Source: Chryseobacterium hagamense (GTDB taxonomy: Bacteria > Bacteroidota > Bacteroidia > Flavobacteriales > Weeksellaceae). From it: 64,000 nt of DNA. The notes below the pieces were generated by a model. It made no database searches, had not been told where the DNA came from, and saw only the letters and a list, made by a program, of their open reading frames with translations. Position 1 is the first letter of the stretch. Every line of letters begins with the position of its first letter. The position numbers were made by a program, and so were the translations under genes. Positions 26,217-35,654 of this stretch are shown here, piece by piece. Where the stretch lies: assembly GCF_007991455.1 (NCBI RefSeq), contig NZ_BJYJ01000002.1:310001-374000 (forward strand), in the 5' to 3' direction.

Positions 26217-28514
26217 TTACTTTTTCGCTTTGGATCCCATATAAAAACTCAGCTTTCCGCCATTCATAATCTCCGGATGCTTCAGGGTAAAGTTTTTAAT
26301 CTCCTTTCCGTTTAACAGGATTTTTTGCACATATATATTCTTCTGGCTTTGGTTAAAAGCTTCAATGTCAAAAGTTTTTCCGTTTTCCAGATGCAATACG
26401 GCTCCGTCTACTGACGGGCTGCCAATGGCGTATTCATCAGAGCCCGGAGCCACCGGATAAAAACCTAAGGAGCTCAGGATGTACCAGGCACTCATCTGTC
26501 CGGTATCATCGTTCCCGCCCAGCCCGTCCGGGGTCGGTTTATACTGCATTTCCAGGATACGTCTTACCTGCGCCTGGGTTTTCCAGGGTTGTCCCGCCCA
26601 ATTGTAAAGGTAGGCCACGTGGTGGGCCGGCTCGTTTCCGTGGACGTAGCCACCGATGATTCCCTCGCGGGTAATATCCTCCGTATCAGCAAAAAATTCG
26701 TCCGGCAGGTGCATGGTAAACAGTTCATCCAGTTTGGAAGCGAACTTTTTCTTTCCGCCCATCATGCGGATCAGCTCATCGGGATTCTGAGGGACAAAGA
26801 AACTGTAATTCCAGGAATTCCCTTCAATAAACCCTTGCCCGTGTGTACTCAGGGCATTAAAGTCTTTTTTAAAGCTCCCGTCTGCCAGCCGGGGACGCAT
26901 AAATCCGGTGGTATTGTCGAAATTGTTTTTCCAGTTTTCGGAGCGTTTGATAAATGTATTGTAAATCTCTGTTTCTCCCAGATGTCTGGCCAGTTGGGCA
27001 ATGGCCCAGTCGTCATAGGCATATTCCAGTGTGTTGGAAACGGAAGTTCCGTTTTTCTCGGCAGGGATATAGCCGAGGTCAATATATTGCCCGATGCCTT
27101 CGTAGTTTCTCTTATTGGCGGTTTCCACGCAGGCTTTCAAAGCTTCTTTGGCGTCGCCTTTATAATTTCCTTTAATAATCGCATCGGCCACTACACTGAC
27201 GCTGTGATAACCGCTCATGCACCAGTTATCATTGGCGTAATGCGACCAGATCGGCAGCATTTTCATGGAGAACTGGCTGTAGTGCATCATCATCGATTTC
27301 ACCATATCGCCATTCCGTTTGGGCTGAATGATGTTAAAAAAAGGGTGAAGCGCCCGGTAAGTATCCCAGATGGAAAACGTGGTATAGTTGGTAAAACCTT
27401 CCGCCTGATGGATGTTTTGGTCCAAACCTTTATACGCTCCGTTCACATCAGTATAAACGGTAGGATTAATGAACGTATGGTACATAGCCGTATAAAAATT
27501 TGTTTTTTCCGCCTCTGAACCTTTAATGACGATTTTATTCAGTTCCCGGTTCCAGCGGTCCTGGGTTTGCGCTTTTACCTGGTCAAACGAAAGGTTTCCG
27601 GTTTCCGCTTCAAGATTTTCCAGGGCATTGGCCTGGCTCACCGGTGAGATGGCAAGCTTTACTTCGATGGCTTCGTTTTCATCCGTATTGAAATCAAAAT
27701 ACATTTTCAGGTTTTTTCCAGCGATTTCCGGGAAATTCCGGGTCTGGTCGAATTTTCTCCAGAATCCGTTGTACACCTGCTTTCCATCGTAATTCTTCTG
27801 GCCGTATGATTCAAAAGGCTTTGAGAATTTCATGGCGAAATAAACGGTTCTTGTCCTGGCCCAGCCATTGGTCTGCCGGTAGCCGGTAACGGTTGTTCCG
27901 TTTTCCACGCGCACATAAGTCCATACATTTTTGCCGTCGTAATTGTAAATTCCGGCCATCAGGTCCAGAATAAGATGGGCCTGGTCGGATTTCGGAAATG
28001 TATACCGGTGTACGCCGACCCTTGTTGTGGCGGTAAGTTCTGCGAGAATATCGTGATCGTCTAATCTCACTTTATAATACCCGGCCTCTGCGGTTTCGTT
28101 CTGATGTGAAAACCGGCTCCGGTAGCCGGTTTCAGGATGGGAAACCGTGCCTGGATTCAGCTGCAGCTTTCCTACAGTCGGCATGATCAGGAAATCCCCG
28201 AGGTCGGAATGGCCGGTCCCGCTGAAATGCGTAGAACTGAAACCCACAATGGTTGGATCTTCATACCGGTATCCGGCGCAGTATTTATACACTTCGCCAT
28301 TGTATTTGCCATTCAGTTCATAGGCAATGGTATCGGTTTCGGGACTCAGCTGTACGGCTCCGAACGGTGCGGTGGCTCCGGGATAGGTGTGGCCCATTTT
28401 TTCTGTTCCGATAAGCGGGTTAACATACCGGTAAAGTTTTTCAAAATCCTGGGCTTTCAGATAAAAACCGGAAAATAAAAGAAGGATAAAAACAGCAGTC
28501 CCTGACCTTTTCAT
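26217..28514 (-). CDS. GH92 family glycosidase (alpha-mannosidase type)
   Basis: 765 residues with signal peptide ending LKAQ. GH92 signatures: VNPLIGTEKMGHTYPGATAPFG near the N-terminus, FSSTHFSGTGHSDLGD, GGYVHGNEPAHHVAYLYNW and GGNDDTGQMSAWYILSSLGFYPV near the C-terminus, which contain the Ca-binding and catalytic acid/base residues. These are inverting exo-mannosidases that trim N-glycan type mannosides in the periplasm. No SusC/SusD pair is next to it, so it is not in a typical polysaccharide utilisation locus here. Confidence 0.92.
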   Translation of the reverse strand: MKRSGTAVFILLLFSGFYLKAQDFEKLYRYVNPLIGTEKMGHTYPGATAPFGAVQLSPETDTIAYELNGKYNGEVYKYCAGYRYEDPTIVGFSSTHFSGTGHSDLGDFLIMPTVGKLQLNPGTVSHPETGYRSRFSHQNETAEAGYYKVRLDDHDILAELTATTRVGVHRYTFPKSDQAHLILDLMAGIYNYDGKNVWTYVRVENGTTVTGYRQTNGWARTRTVYFAMKFSKPFESYGQKNYDGKQVYNGFWRKFDQTRNFPEIAGKNLKMYFDFNTDENEAIEVKLAISPVSQANALENLEAETGNLSFDQVKAQTQDRWNRELNKIVIKGSEAEKTNFYTAMYHTFINPTVYTDVNGAYKGLDQNIHQAEGFTNYTTFSIWDTYRALHPFFNIIQPKRNGDMVKSMMMHYSQFSMKMLPIWSHYANDNWCMSGYHSVSVVADAIIKGNYKGDAKEALKACVETANKRNYEGIGQYIDLGYIPAEKNGTSVSNTLEYAYDDWAIAQLARHLGETEIYNTFIKRSENWKNNFDNTTGFMRPRLADGSFKKDFNALSTHGQGFIEGNSWNYSFFVPQNPDELIRMMGGKKKFASKLDELFTMHLPDEFFADTEDITREGIIGGYVHGNEPAHHVAYLYNWAGQPWKTQAQVRRILEMQYKPTPDGLGGNDDTGQMSAWYILSSLGFYPVAPGSDEYAIGSPSVDGAVLHLENGKTFDIEAFNQSQKNIYVQKILLNGKEIKNFTLKHPEIMNGGKLSFYMGSKAKK

Positions 28515-28582
28515 AAAACAACAATTTTGTGAAGGGTAAATTTATAAAAATTAAAAGATAATGGTTTATTGTTTTGTTATTT

Positions 28583-28843
28583 AAAATTTAAGAAGAATTG
28601 GCTGGAAGAGGGATGCCGGAAGTTTTGCCGGTCCGTATCTGAGCCGATAGGACTGGCTGTCAAATGATATTTTCTGTTGCCAAAATATAATTAAACTGAA
28701 TCTTTTTTTATTCCATTTGAAAGCGCGTTCTTGTTTATATCGTTGCTCAAATAGCTTTGAATCCTATGAGAAGGACGAATCGCTTATTCATTCGGCTGGC
28801 AACAGGATTTTTGATGAGTCTTAATTTTATTTAATTCAAAAAT
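28583..28843 (-). repeat. MITE-like interspersed repeat, copy B (degenerate, approximate ends)
   Basis: The core appears in reverse at 28593-28630 (GGCTGGAAGAGGGATGCCGG). The outer ends are decayed, so boundaries are estimates. This is the only copy whose core end faces a gene start (GH92) instead of a stop. Confidence 0.45.
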
Positions 28844-28851
28844 AAAAATGA

Positions 28852-29106
28852 GACTGATTCAGCTGGGATTTTAAATATCACTCATCTTGCCGGAATAAAT
28901 AGACGGTTTATGCTTCTGACAGGATTTTATCCTATCCTATACTAAGCCGTCCTTTCAGGACTTTAAAATAAGAATTTTTCTTATAAAGCGTAACCTATTC
29001 AGTTTGATAATCAGGATCTTTGATCCTATTTCTGACAAGAGAAACTTCCGGCATCCGGCTTCCCTCTTCCAGCCTTTATTTAAAGTCTGTACCTCGAATT
29101 CAAATT
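28852..29106 (+). repeat. MITE-like interspersed repeat, copy C
   Basis: About 255 bp, colinear over its length with the reverse complement of copy F: TCTGA-CAGGATTTTATCC block, GTCCTTTCAGGAC hairpin (28949-28961), TATTCAGTTTGATAATCA block, core at 29038-29078 and a CGAATTCAAATT end at 29095-29106. It is followed directly by copy D. Confidence 0.6.
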
Positions 29107-29111
29107 AAATT

Positions 29112-29336
29112 AACATGAATTCGGTTGTATTTGATTTATTTTTAGATGATTAACGAAATGAAAGATTGGAATTCGGTTTGCTGACAAAGTATATTTAAAT
29201 AGATTTTCCATCGATATAGTTACCATCGATTTGATTTGACAATTAATCCCTTTGGAATTAATGTCGACCAGAGAAACTTCCAGGCATCCGGTTTCCTTTC
29301 CAGCCCGTTAATCCGGTTTTTCTTCAGGTTTACATT
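29112..29336 (+). repeat. MITE-like interspersed repeat, copy D
   Basis: About 225 bp from AACATGAATTCGG (29112-29124) to caggtttacatt (29325-29336), core at 29271-29310. Its right end stops 3 bp before the response regulator stop codon. Confidence 0.6.
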
Positions 29337-29338
29337 CG

Positions 29339-30028
29339 TTAAAGCAACTGTTTCTCAGAAAAGCGGAAGCCGATCCCGTGGAGGTTTTCAATCACGATGT
29401 TTTCTTCGCGGGCAAGCACTTTGCGCAGTCTTGAAATGAAGACATCCAGGCTACGGCCCATGAAATAATCATCATCACCCCAGATGGCTTTCAGGATATC
29501 CTGTCTTTTCAGGACCGTATTTTTGTTCCGGATAAAATAAAAAAGCAGCTCGGATTCCCTTTGGGTAAGGGTTATGGTGCCATGTGAATCCTGCAGTGTA
29601 TAATTTTTAGGATCGAAATCAAATTTTCCGACCTTGTATTTTTGTGGGGAAGTATTTGTTTTTTTAGACCGCCGAAGGAACACTTCAATCTTCAGGATCA
29701 GTTCTTCAATGCTGAAAGGCTTCACCAGGTAATCGTCCGCACCGATTTTCAGGCCCCTGATCCGGTCTTCCTTTAAAGCTTTTGCGGAAATGAAAATGAT
29801 GGGGATTTCAGAATTCCTGCTGCGGATCTGTTCCGCCAGTTCAAAGCCGTTCATCTCAGGCATCATGATGTCCAGCAGGCAGATGTCGAAGTCCTGTTGT
29901 CGGAAAGCTTCCAGGGCAGATTTCCCATCGGAGAAGCAGGAAATATCGTAATGGCTTTCCAGGCTGTCCTGAATCAGGAAAGCGATCGTCTGATCATCTT
30001 CGGCATATAGAATTTTAAATTTTTCCAT
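29339..30028 (-). CDS. OmpR/PhoB family response regulator
   Basis: 229 residues. Receiver domain with acidic pocket E10/D11/D12, phospho-acceptor D53 (LLDIMMPEMNG) and Lys in YLVKPF; C-terminal winged-helix (about 130-226). Cytoplasmic transcription factor controlled by the histidine kinase encoded 14 bp upstream. Target genes are unknown. The stop codon abuts repeat copy D, and no other terminator is visible. Confidence 0.93.
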   Translation of the reverse strand: MEKFKILYAEDDQTIAFLIQDSLESHYDISCFSDGKSALEAFRQQDFDICLLDIMMPEMNGFELAEQIRSRNSEIPIIFISAKALKEDRIRGLKIGADDYLVKPFSIEELILKIEVFLRRSKKTNTSPQKYKVGKFDFDPKNYTLQDSHGTITLTQRESELLFYFIRNKNTVLKRQDILKAIWGDDDYFMGRSLDVFISRLRKVLAREENIVIENLHGIGFRFSEKQLL

Positions 30029-30042
30029 GATATTTCAGGACT

Positions 30043-31290
30043 CTAAAAGGGAATAAACAGGGTGGTGGTAATACCTTTGCCGGTATTGTTTGCCACCGTA
30101 ATTTTCCAGCCATGCTGCCCGACGACTTTTTTCACATAAAACAAACCCAGTCCGAAACCGGTAACTTCCTCACTTTTTGGAGTATGTACCCGGTAAAATT
30201 TATCAAAAATATGAGGCATGTCTTTAACAGGGATTCCCATTCCGTTGTCTTTAAACGTTAAAGATAAGCCTTTTTGTCCGGTATGGGAAGAAATAATGAT
30301 TACCGGCTCTTTTTCGCAATACTTGATGGAATTGTCCAGGATATTGTAAATGATATTGGCAAAATGGAATTCGTCGGCAATCACCGAAAGGTTTTCGCCG
30401 ATGTGGAGTTCCAGGGAAATATGTTCGTTTTTATACCTGACCGTTTCTGCAATCTCCCGGATGAATGGCAGCAGAACAATCCGCTGCGGTTTCAGCGATA
30501 ATCCCGAAGCATCGTTTTTGGCAATATTCAGTATTTTTTCGATATGATGATTGAGCTTGTTGCCTTGGTCCGTAATAATGGAGGTGTAGGTCTTTAGCTT
30601 AGGATTTTCCTTTACTGCATCCTGCTTGGTCAGTGCCTCAGAAGCGAGAAGGATGGAAGAAAGGGGAGTCTTGAACTCATGGGTCATATTGTTGATGAAG
30701 TCCCGCTGCAGTTCCGAGAATTTTTTTTGCTGAATGATGGTGTAAATGGAGTATACGTATACCAGAAGGATAATGATCAGGGCGAAAGTAAGCACGTACC
30801 AGAATCTCAATGAACTGATGAGGTAAGCCGTTTTATCCGGAAAACGGATGGAAAAATAATACACCAGGTTTTTATGCTTCGGAAATTTAATCACTTTGTT
30901 ATTGGACTCATCCTGGTCTTTTGAAATGTATTTTCCGTAAAGCATTTTATCGCTGTGGCAATTATAAACGGCGTATACATAATCGGTATTGATCTGGAAT
31001 CTTGTAAATTCCGTTTTCAGGTAATGTTCCAGAACGTCGGGATGAAATTCATTATTGATATTCACCACATAATAATCGTTGGACATATTCTGTACCGGGC
31101 TTTCGGTAAAGGAGGTTTTTCCGCCGGACAGTTTTTCCACGACTTCCAGTAAAGCGACATTTACCTTCTGGTTGAATTTTTCGTCCTCAAGATTATAGGC
31201 CTGGCGTGTCCATAGCAGCTGGGCAATCAGAATGCCGATAATGGCCACAAAGCCGAGGGTGATGATAATATTGAGTTTCTTGATTTCCAT
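30043..31290 (-). CDS. Membrane sensor histidine kinase
   Basis: 415 residues: membrane helix 1 (about 7-29), a periplasmic sensor region of about 130 residues, helix 2 (about 165-188), a HisKA domain with the phospho-acceptor in FINNMTHEFKTPLSS (about 204), and an ATPase domain with N-box NILDNSIKYCE, G1 GMGIPV and G2 GFGLGLFYVKK. Pairs with the OmpR-type regulator downstream. The signal sensed is unknown. Confidence 0.92.
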   Translation of the reverse strand: MEIKKLNIIITLGFVAIIGILIAQLLWTRQAYNLEDEKFNQKVNVALLEVVEKLSGGKTSFTESPVQNMSNDYYVVNINNEFHPDVLEHYLKTEFTRFQINTDYVYAVYNCHSDKMLYGKYISKDQDESNNKVIKFPKHKNLVYYFSIRFPDKTAYLISSLRFWYVLTFALIIILLVYVYSIYTIIQQKKFSELQRDFINNMTHEFKTPLSSILLASEALTKQDAVKENPKLKTYTSIITDQGNKLNHHIEKILNIAKNDASGLSLKPQRIVLLPFIREIAETVRYKNEHISLELHIGENLSVIADEFHFANIIYNILDNSIKYCEKEPVIIISSHTGQKGLSLTFKDNGMGIPVKDMPHIFDKFYRVHTPKSEEVTGFGLGLFYVKKVVGQHGWKITVANNTGKGITTTLFIPF

Positions 31291-31394
31291 TTACCGGACA
31301 ATATTATCCAAAAATATTTATTAATTTTTTATCGTTAACAACTTATTAACAAATGTTTGAGAACGATTAACAGGTTCTATTCATTATTTCCGCT

Positions 31395-31402
31395 TACATT
31401 TG
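31395..31402 (+). promoter_or_regulatory. Candidate -7 element of the DUF1573 gene
   Basis: TACATTTG matches TAnnTTTG about 46 bp before ATG 31448; no good -33 TTG at the usual distance. Confidence 0.4.
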
Positions 31403-31447
31403 TTCTGTTAAATAAAAATATCGGTTAATCATTAAAAATTGTATATC

Positions 31448-31861
31448 ATGAAAAATTTAAAAGTTACGGCGCTTCTTGCGGTTTTGGCATGTGCTCCTTT
31501 CTATGCTAACGTATTCCCTGCAGAAGGCACGCCTGTTGTAAAAGTATTGGCAGATGCCATCAAATGGAAATCAGAATCTATTGAAGTAGGAAATATCCCG
31601 CAGGGAAAACCGAAACTGATCAAATTTGAATTTACCAACACTTCAAATAAGCCGATCATCATTGAAAACGTTGCTCCTTCATGCGGATGTACAACGGCCA
31701 ACTATACAAAAACACCGATCCTTCCCGGAAAAGTAGGATTTGTGGAAGCAAGCTATAATGCGGCCAATGCAGGACCGTTCATGAAAACGGTAAACGTTAC
31801 CACAAGTGACAGCAAAACCCCTAAAACCCTTTCTTTTAAAGGAACGGTAGTAGCTTCTTAA
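31448..31861 (+). CDS. DUF1573 periplasmic protein
   Basis: 137 residues from ATG 31448, with a signal peptide (about 1-25). The body is a single Ig-like DUF1573 domain with the hallmark IENVAPSCGCTTANYTKTPI (CGC motif, about residue 80). Such domains are abundant in Bacteroidota periplasm; their function is not established. Expressed alone, with a promoter and a strong terminator. Confidence 0.88.
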   Translation: MKNLKVTALLAVLACAPFYANVFPAEGTPVVKVLADAIKWKSESIEVGNIPQGKPKLIKFEFTNTSNKPIIIENVAPSCGCTTANYTKTPILPGKVGFVEASYNAANAGPFMKTVNVTTSDSKTPKTLSFKGTVVAS

Positions 31862-31880
31862 TTAATTTTAATCTTGTTAT

Positions 31881-31920
31881 AAAAACAGCCTGACCATTTC
31901 GGTCAGGCTGTTTTTATTTT
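31881..31920 (+). terminator. Terminator of the DUF1573 gene
   Basis: Perfect 15-bp stem aaaaacagcctgacc (31881-31895) with 31901-31915, 5-nt loop, then a T-rich tail. Confidence 0.9.
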
Positions 31921-31926
31921 AATGAT

Positions 31927-32135
31927 AACGTGAATTCAACTTATATTCAAATGTTTAATTCAAAAGCAAAATTAAAGCGATTTTATTCGGGATTTTAGAT
32001 GTAATTCTCTTTAATTGAATGATAAATGTTTCGTCTGATCATTAAGACCTCTGACGTATTTTTGGCAAAAGAAACTTCCCGCATCCGGCATCTCTCTTCC
32101 AGCCTTTTGTCTGAATTCTACTTCGAGTTTACGTT
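31927..32135 (+). repeat. MITE-like interspersed repeat, copy E
   Basis: 209 bp with ends AACGTGAATTC (31927-31937) and CGAGTTTACGTT (32124-32135) in inverted orientation; core GAAACTTCCCGCATCCGGC at 32071. It lies between the DUF1573 terminator and the DUF1501 stop codon (21 bp away). Confidence 0.65.
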
Positions 32136-32156
32136 AATTATAGGATTTAATTTGAA

Positions 32157-33776
32157 TCAGTAATGCGAAACCACCACTTTTTTACTGATTTCCTCCGCAT
32201 CTATCGTCAGTTTCAGAATATAAGTTCCCTGCGGTACGGATGAAACGTTGATTTCAATACGGCCGGAAACCGGTTTTTCCGTATGCTGAAGGATCATTCT
32301 TCCGCTCATATCCAGCAGCTGGTATTTTATTTCCGTATTTTTCCTGTTTTCCACATCTGCATAAATATACTGGCTTGCAGGTACCGGATAGACTTTAATT
32401 CCCTTTTCCGAAACTATATTGGAAGTGCCTAAAGTGGATGCACAGACCGTTCCGGCCTTTTGCGCATTGGAGATCACGTCTACTTTCTGGTTTCCGGTTA
32501 CGTAATAATCCAGCTCGGAAGTCACCATCAGGCTCGTACCTGCACCCAGCCAGTCCTGCAGCAGGGACGCAAAAATCTGGCGGTAATCGTATCGCCGCTG
32601 GTTCTGGTTGTAATAAAAGCTGGTCTGGTTCGTAAATACCGGATGATCCCCTAAGATTCCCGCCGCCGCTGCATTTCCGATCACAAAGAACGGTGCTAGG
32701 TCACCATGGTCGGTTCCTGTGCTTCCGTTTTCACGGACCTGCCGTCCGAATTCGCTGAAGGTAACGGTCATGATCTTATTGGCAATGCCCAGTTGCTGGA
32801 TATCTGCCTGGAATGCGGCTACCGAATTGGCAATATCCCCCAGAAGATTGGCATGGGCTCCCAGATGGGTGCTTCCGGCCTGTACCTGGTTCACGTGCGT
32901 ATCGAATCCGCTCAGGTTAACCTGGAAGATCTTCGTCTTGCTGCCTCCTTTGATCATCCGGGCTACAGTCTTCAGCTGCTTGCCCAGCGAAGAATTGGGA
33001 TAGGTAGTGGCAGAGTTGTTTCCCGCATTAAAAACCTGCATGACGCGGTTGTAATAAGCATCCATACTTGAAGCGACCCCTTTGATATAGCTTAAAAGAT
33101 CATTATACTCGGAATTCATCAGGTTTAAATTGCTGAAAACACTGGATTGGAATCCCGTCATGTTATACTCGATATTTTTTTCCGTCGTATGCTCGTAAAA
33201 CAGGCACGGATTGAGGTTTCCCATTTGTATGGCCAGAGGATCCGGGTTAAGGGTAGTCGGGTTTCCGGCCAATCCCGGATGCAAAGCTCCCAGGTAGCGT
33301 CCGAAAATACCGTCCAGTAAATCTGCGCTTGTAGAGCCGTCTTTTCCTGAAAACATTAAATTTTCCGAACGGAAATGCGAGTAGTTCGGATTCGGATAAC
33401 CCACACCGTTCATCAGCAGCAGCTTCCCGGAATCATACAGGTTCTTAAATCCGGTCATTGCAGGATTCAGGCCGACAAGCTTTCCGGAGGCGACGGTACT
33501 GTCCAGCGGGATATAGCTTCCGGTTCCCGAACTGTTGATCCTGATGTTCGGGCGCAGCGCAGCATAAGTGCTGTATTGGCTTACGGGGATTACCGTATTA
33601 AGCCCGTCGTTGGCACCGGCCAGCCTGAGGATCACCAAGGCACGGTCATTCACCGCATCGCAGCTGAGCTGAAAATCCAAAAACTGATTCATAAACCGGG
33701 ACGGCATTCCATTGAGGTAGAAAGGAGCGCCCACCCCTGCCATAGAAACTAATTTTAAAAAGTCTTTTCTGTTCAT
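32157..33776 (-). CDS. DUF1501 protein with type IX secretion C-terminal domain
   Basis: 539 residues. The N-terminus MNRKDFLKLVSMAGVGAP resembles a twin-arginine signal with an RK pair, as usual for DUF1501 proteins. The body contains the sulfatase-like DUF1501 pattern (LVILRLAGANDGLNTVIP and TFSEFGRQVRENGSTGTDHGDLAPFFVIG). The last about 75 residues (KVYPVPASQYIYADV...GTYILKL) form a T9SS type A sorting domain, so the protein should reach the cell surface. It starts 4 bp after the DUF1800 stop and is coexpressed with it. Confidence 0.9.
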   Translation of the reverse strand: MNRKDFLKLVSMAGVGAPFYLNGMPSRFMNQFLDFQLSCDAVNDRALVILRLAGANDGLNTVIPVSQYSTYAALRPNIRINSSGTGSYIPLDSTVASGKLVGLNPAMTGFKNLYDSGKLLLMNGVGYPNPNYSHFRSENLMFSGKDGSTSADLLDGIFGRYLGALHPGLAGNPTTLNPDPLAIQMGNLNPCLFYEHTTEKNIEYNMTGFQSSVFSNLNLMNSEYNDLLSYIKGVASSMDAYYNRVMQVFNAGNNSATTYPNSSLGKQLKTVARMIKGGSKTKIFQVNLSGFDTHVNQVQAGSTHLGAHANLLGDIANSVAAFQADIQQLGIANKIMTVTFSEFGRQVRENGSTGTDHGDLAPFFVIGNAAAAGILGDHPVFTNQTSFYYNQNQRRYDYRQIFASLLQDWLGAGTSLMVTSELDYYVTGNQKVDVISNAQKAGTVCASTLGTSNIVSEKGIKVYPVPASQYIYADVENRKNTEIKYQLLDMSGRMILQHTEKPVSGRIEINVSSVPQGTYILKLTIDAEEISKKVVVSHY

Positions 33777-33780
33777 GATC

Positions 33781-35415
33781 TTAGAGTATTTGGAATTCAG
33801 GAGATTTAATGATGGCTTTTACCAGCCGGTCGATCGGGATTTTTACACTGGTCGCATTTCCGGAACTGACATAGGTGTTCCATTCATTCAGCCAGTTAAC
33901 CGGGCTTAAATTATTAAGGAAAATGGTTTTGAATTCATCATAACGGGTGCCGTCCGGAACTTCTACAAACATCATCTGGAGAAATTCCGTTACTAAGGTG
34001 TCCGCATTTCCCGGGTTTGAAAAATAACCGCTGTCTTTTACGAATGCGGCATTGTTCAGCTTAAAAGTAAATCCGTTATAGGTAAGTCCGTTGATAAAGA
34101 AATCAATGGTGTTGTTGTACCGGATTCTGAGCGAGGACGTCGTGATCCAGTTTTTATCATAATTCGGGCTGCTGGAATAGGCGGCATATCCGTTCACCGA
34201 CTGCGGGCTGAATACCGGCATTCCCATATTGGAAGAATAATTGGCTACAACCCCCATCAGGCTGTGGATGGCCGACGGATTGGTGGTATAAGAAGGTAGT
34301 GGCAGGTTAAGCAGGGAAAATAAATGGAGATAAAGTTCTACAGGATTTCTTACGATATTGCCAATGGTCTGGTCTCCGGTAATGCTGTCTTCTTCATCAT
34401 AAAAATGCCTGCTTTTGAGAAGGGTCATCAGTGCGGGAAGGATGTTGTAGTTATCGGCCTTCAGCGAAGCGGCCAGAGGGGTAACGATGTCATTTTCTAT
34501 ATCGGAGGTAATCTGCCTTCCCACAAAATAGCGGTACATTCTCCTGCAGTAGGCCTTTGCCGTTTCATCCTGATTGAAAATCATTGTGACAAAGTTCTGA
34601 AGCTCTGTTTTGATGGTGGCTTCCGTAGTTCCTCCGGTAATCGACTGGCTACTGAAAGCGGAAGAAAATGTTTTGGTGCCGGTATCATGTTTATTGACTT
34701 TCACTTCACCGATAGGAATATTGGTCACCGGATCAAGGGAAGTAAGCCTTGCCGTTTTATCGAGGTGGATGGATGAAGTCAGGGAAAAGCCGGTAAATAC
34801 CCGCGCTGCCTGCTGGACATCGGTTTCCGTGTAATTGGTGTAATTTCCCGCAGCGATCTGAGGGCCTTTTAAGATGGTGAAAAGTTCAAGGAGTTCGCGG
34901 GCGTAATTCTGATTGGGACTGGTATTCTGGTTCAGGTTATTGTTTAAAAACATCAGCATTCTCGCATTTTGGGTGACCCGTATCGCGAGGTCTTTCAGGC
35001 TTCCGCCGGCATGGAATCTCAGGAGCTCCCGGTAATCGAAATTGGTCCAGAACGAAGCACCGTCATCGGTTACAAAAAGGATGTGGAGGAAATAAACGAT
35101 TTTGTGCTGTGCCGAAGGATCTTTCAGGGCACTGTGCAGCCACCAGTAAAGATCGTACTTCACGCTGTTGACGGTACTCTGGCTGTCGGTAATGGTTGGA
35201 TTCGCTGCTGTGGGAACAATAGTCTCCCCGATATTGTTAAGCGGAGAAAGCGGAACCGGATTGTTGAAGGTAAACAGTTCCGTCAGGGCCTGCTGCGGAG
35301 TCTTGGTGGCAAAATCCAGTATTTTTGCCTTGGTAATGTTGTAGGTGGTGCGTCTGAGGAGATGGTAGGCATTCGAAAATCCCAGGACATTGGTTTTGGG
35401 AGCAAGACTTGGCAT
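33781..35415 (-). CDS. DUF1800 domain-containing protein
   Basis: 544 residues. DUF1800 signatures include AYHLLRRTTYNITKAKI at the start, NQNYARELLELFTI (about 165-178) and the C-terminal LVTEFLQMMF block. DUF1800 and DUF1501 genes occur as pairs in many bacteria; joint function in the envelope is inferred. No clear signal peptide is visible from this start, which is odd for a partner of a surface protein; transport may use the partner, or the true start may be mis-set. Confidence 0.85.
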   Translation of the reverse strand: MPSLAPKTNVLGFSNAYHLLRRTTYNITKAKILDFATKTPQQALTELFTFNNPVPLSPLNNIGETIVPTAANPTITDSQSTVNSVKYDLYWWLHSALKDPSAQHKIVYFLHILFVTDDGASFWTNFDYRELLRFHAGGSLKDLAIRVTQNARMLMFLNNNLNQNTSPNQNYARELLELFTILKGPQIAAGNYTNYTETDVQQAARVFTGFSLTSSIHLDKTARLTSLDPVTNIPIGEVKVNKHDTGTKTFSSAFSSQSITGGTTEATIKTELQNFVTMIFNQDETAKAYCRRMYRYFVGRQITSDIENDIVTPLAASLKADNYNILPALMTLLKSRHFYDEEDSITGDQTIGNIVRNPVELYLHLFSLLNLPLPSYTTNPSAIHSLMGVVANYSSNMGMPVFSPQSVNGYAAYSSSPNYDKNWITTSSLRIRYNNTIDFFINGLTYNGFTFKLNNAAFVKDSGYFSNPGNADTLVTEFLQMMFVEVPDGTRYDEFKTIFLNNLSPVNWLNEWNTYVSSGNATSVKIPIDRLVKAIIKSPEFQIL

Positions 35416-35433
35416 GTGGGTTTGTATTTTTTA

Positions 35434-35441
35434 CAAAATTA
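35434..35441 (-). promoter_or_regulatory. Candidate -7 element of the DUF1800-DUF1501 operon
   Basis: TAATTTTG on the minus strand fits TAnnTTTG, 18 bp before the DUF1800 ATG. Confidence 0.45.
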
Positions 35442-35654
35442 AATTTTTTATATTAATAATTTATTTATTATATAAAATAAATGTGATTTTAATATTGATA
35501 TTTTTAAATCGTTATCGATTTGTTTGAAATGCTGTTGGGTACCATTTGTATATTCTGCATAGTTTTTTAAGCAGAAGAAACGAATATTTATAGTAAATTT
35601 ACGGAAGAACGCAAAGTAACAGAAGTAAGTTCATCTATATAAAATAACAATTCT

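Noticed and set aside
26589..27518. 309-residue plus-strand ORF opposite the GH92 gene
   Set aside because: It is a shadow of a confidently identified GH92 gene; its protein has no domain pattern.
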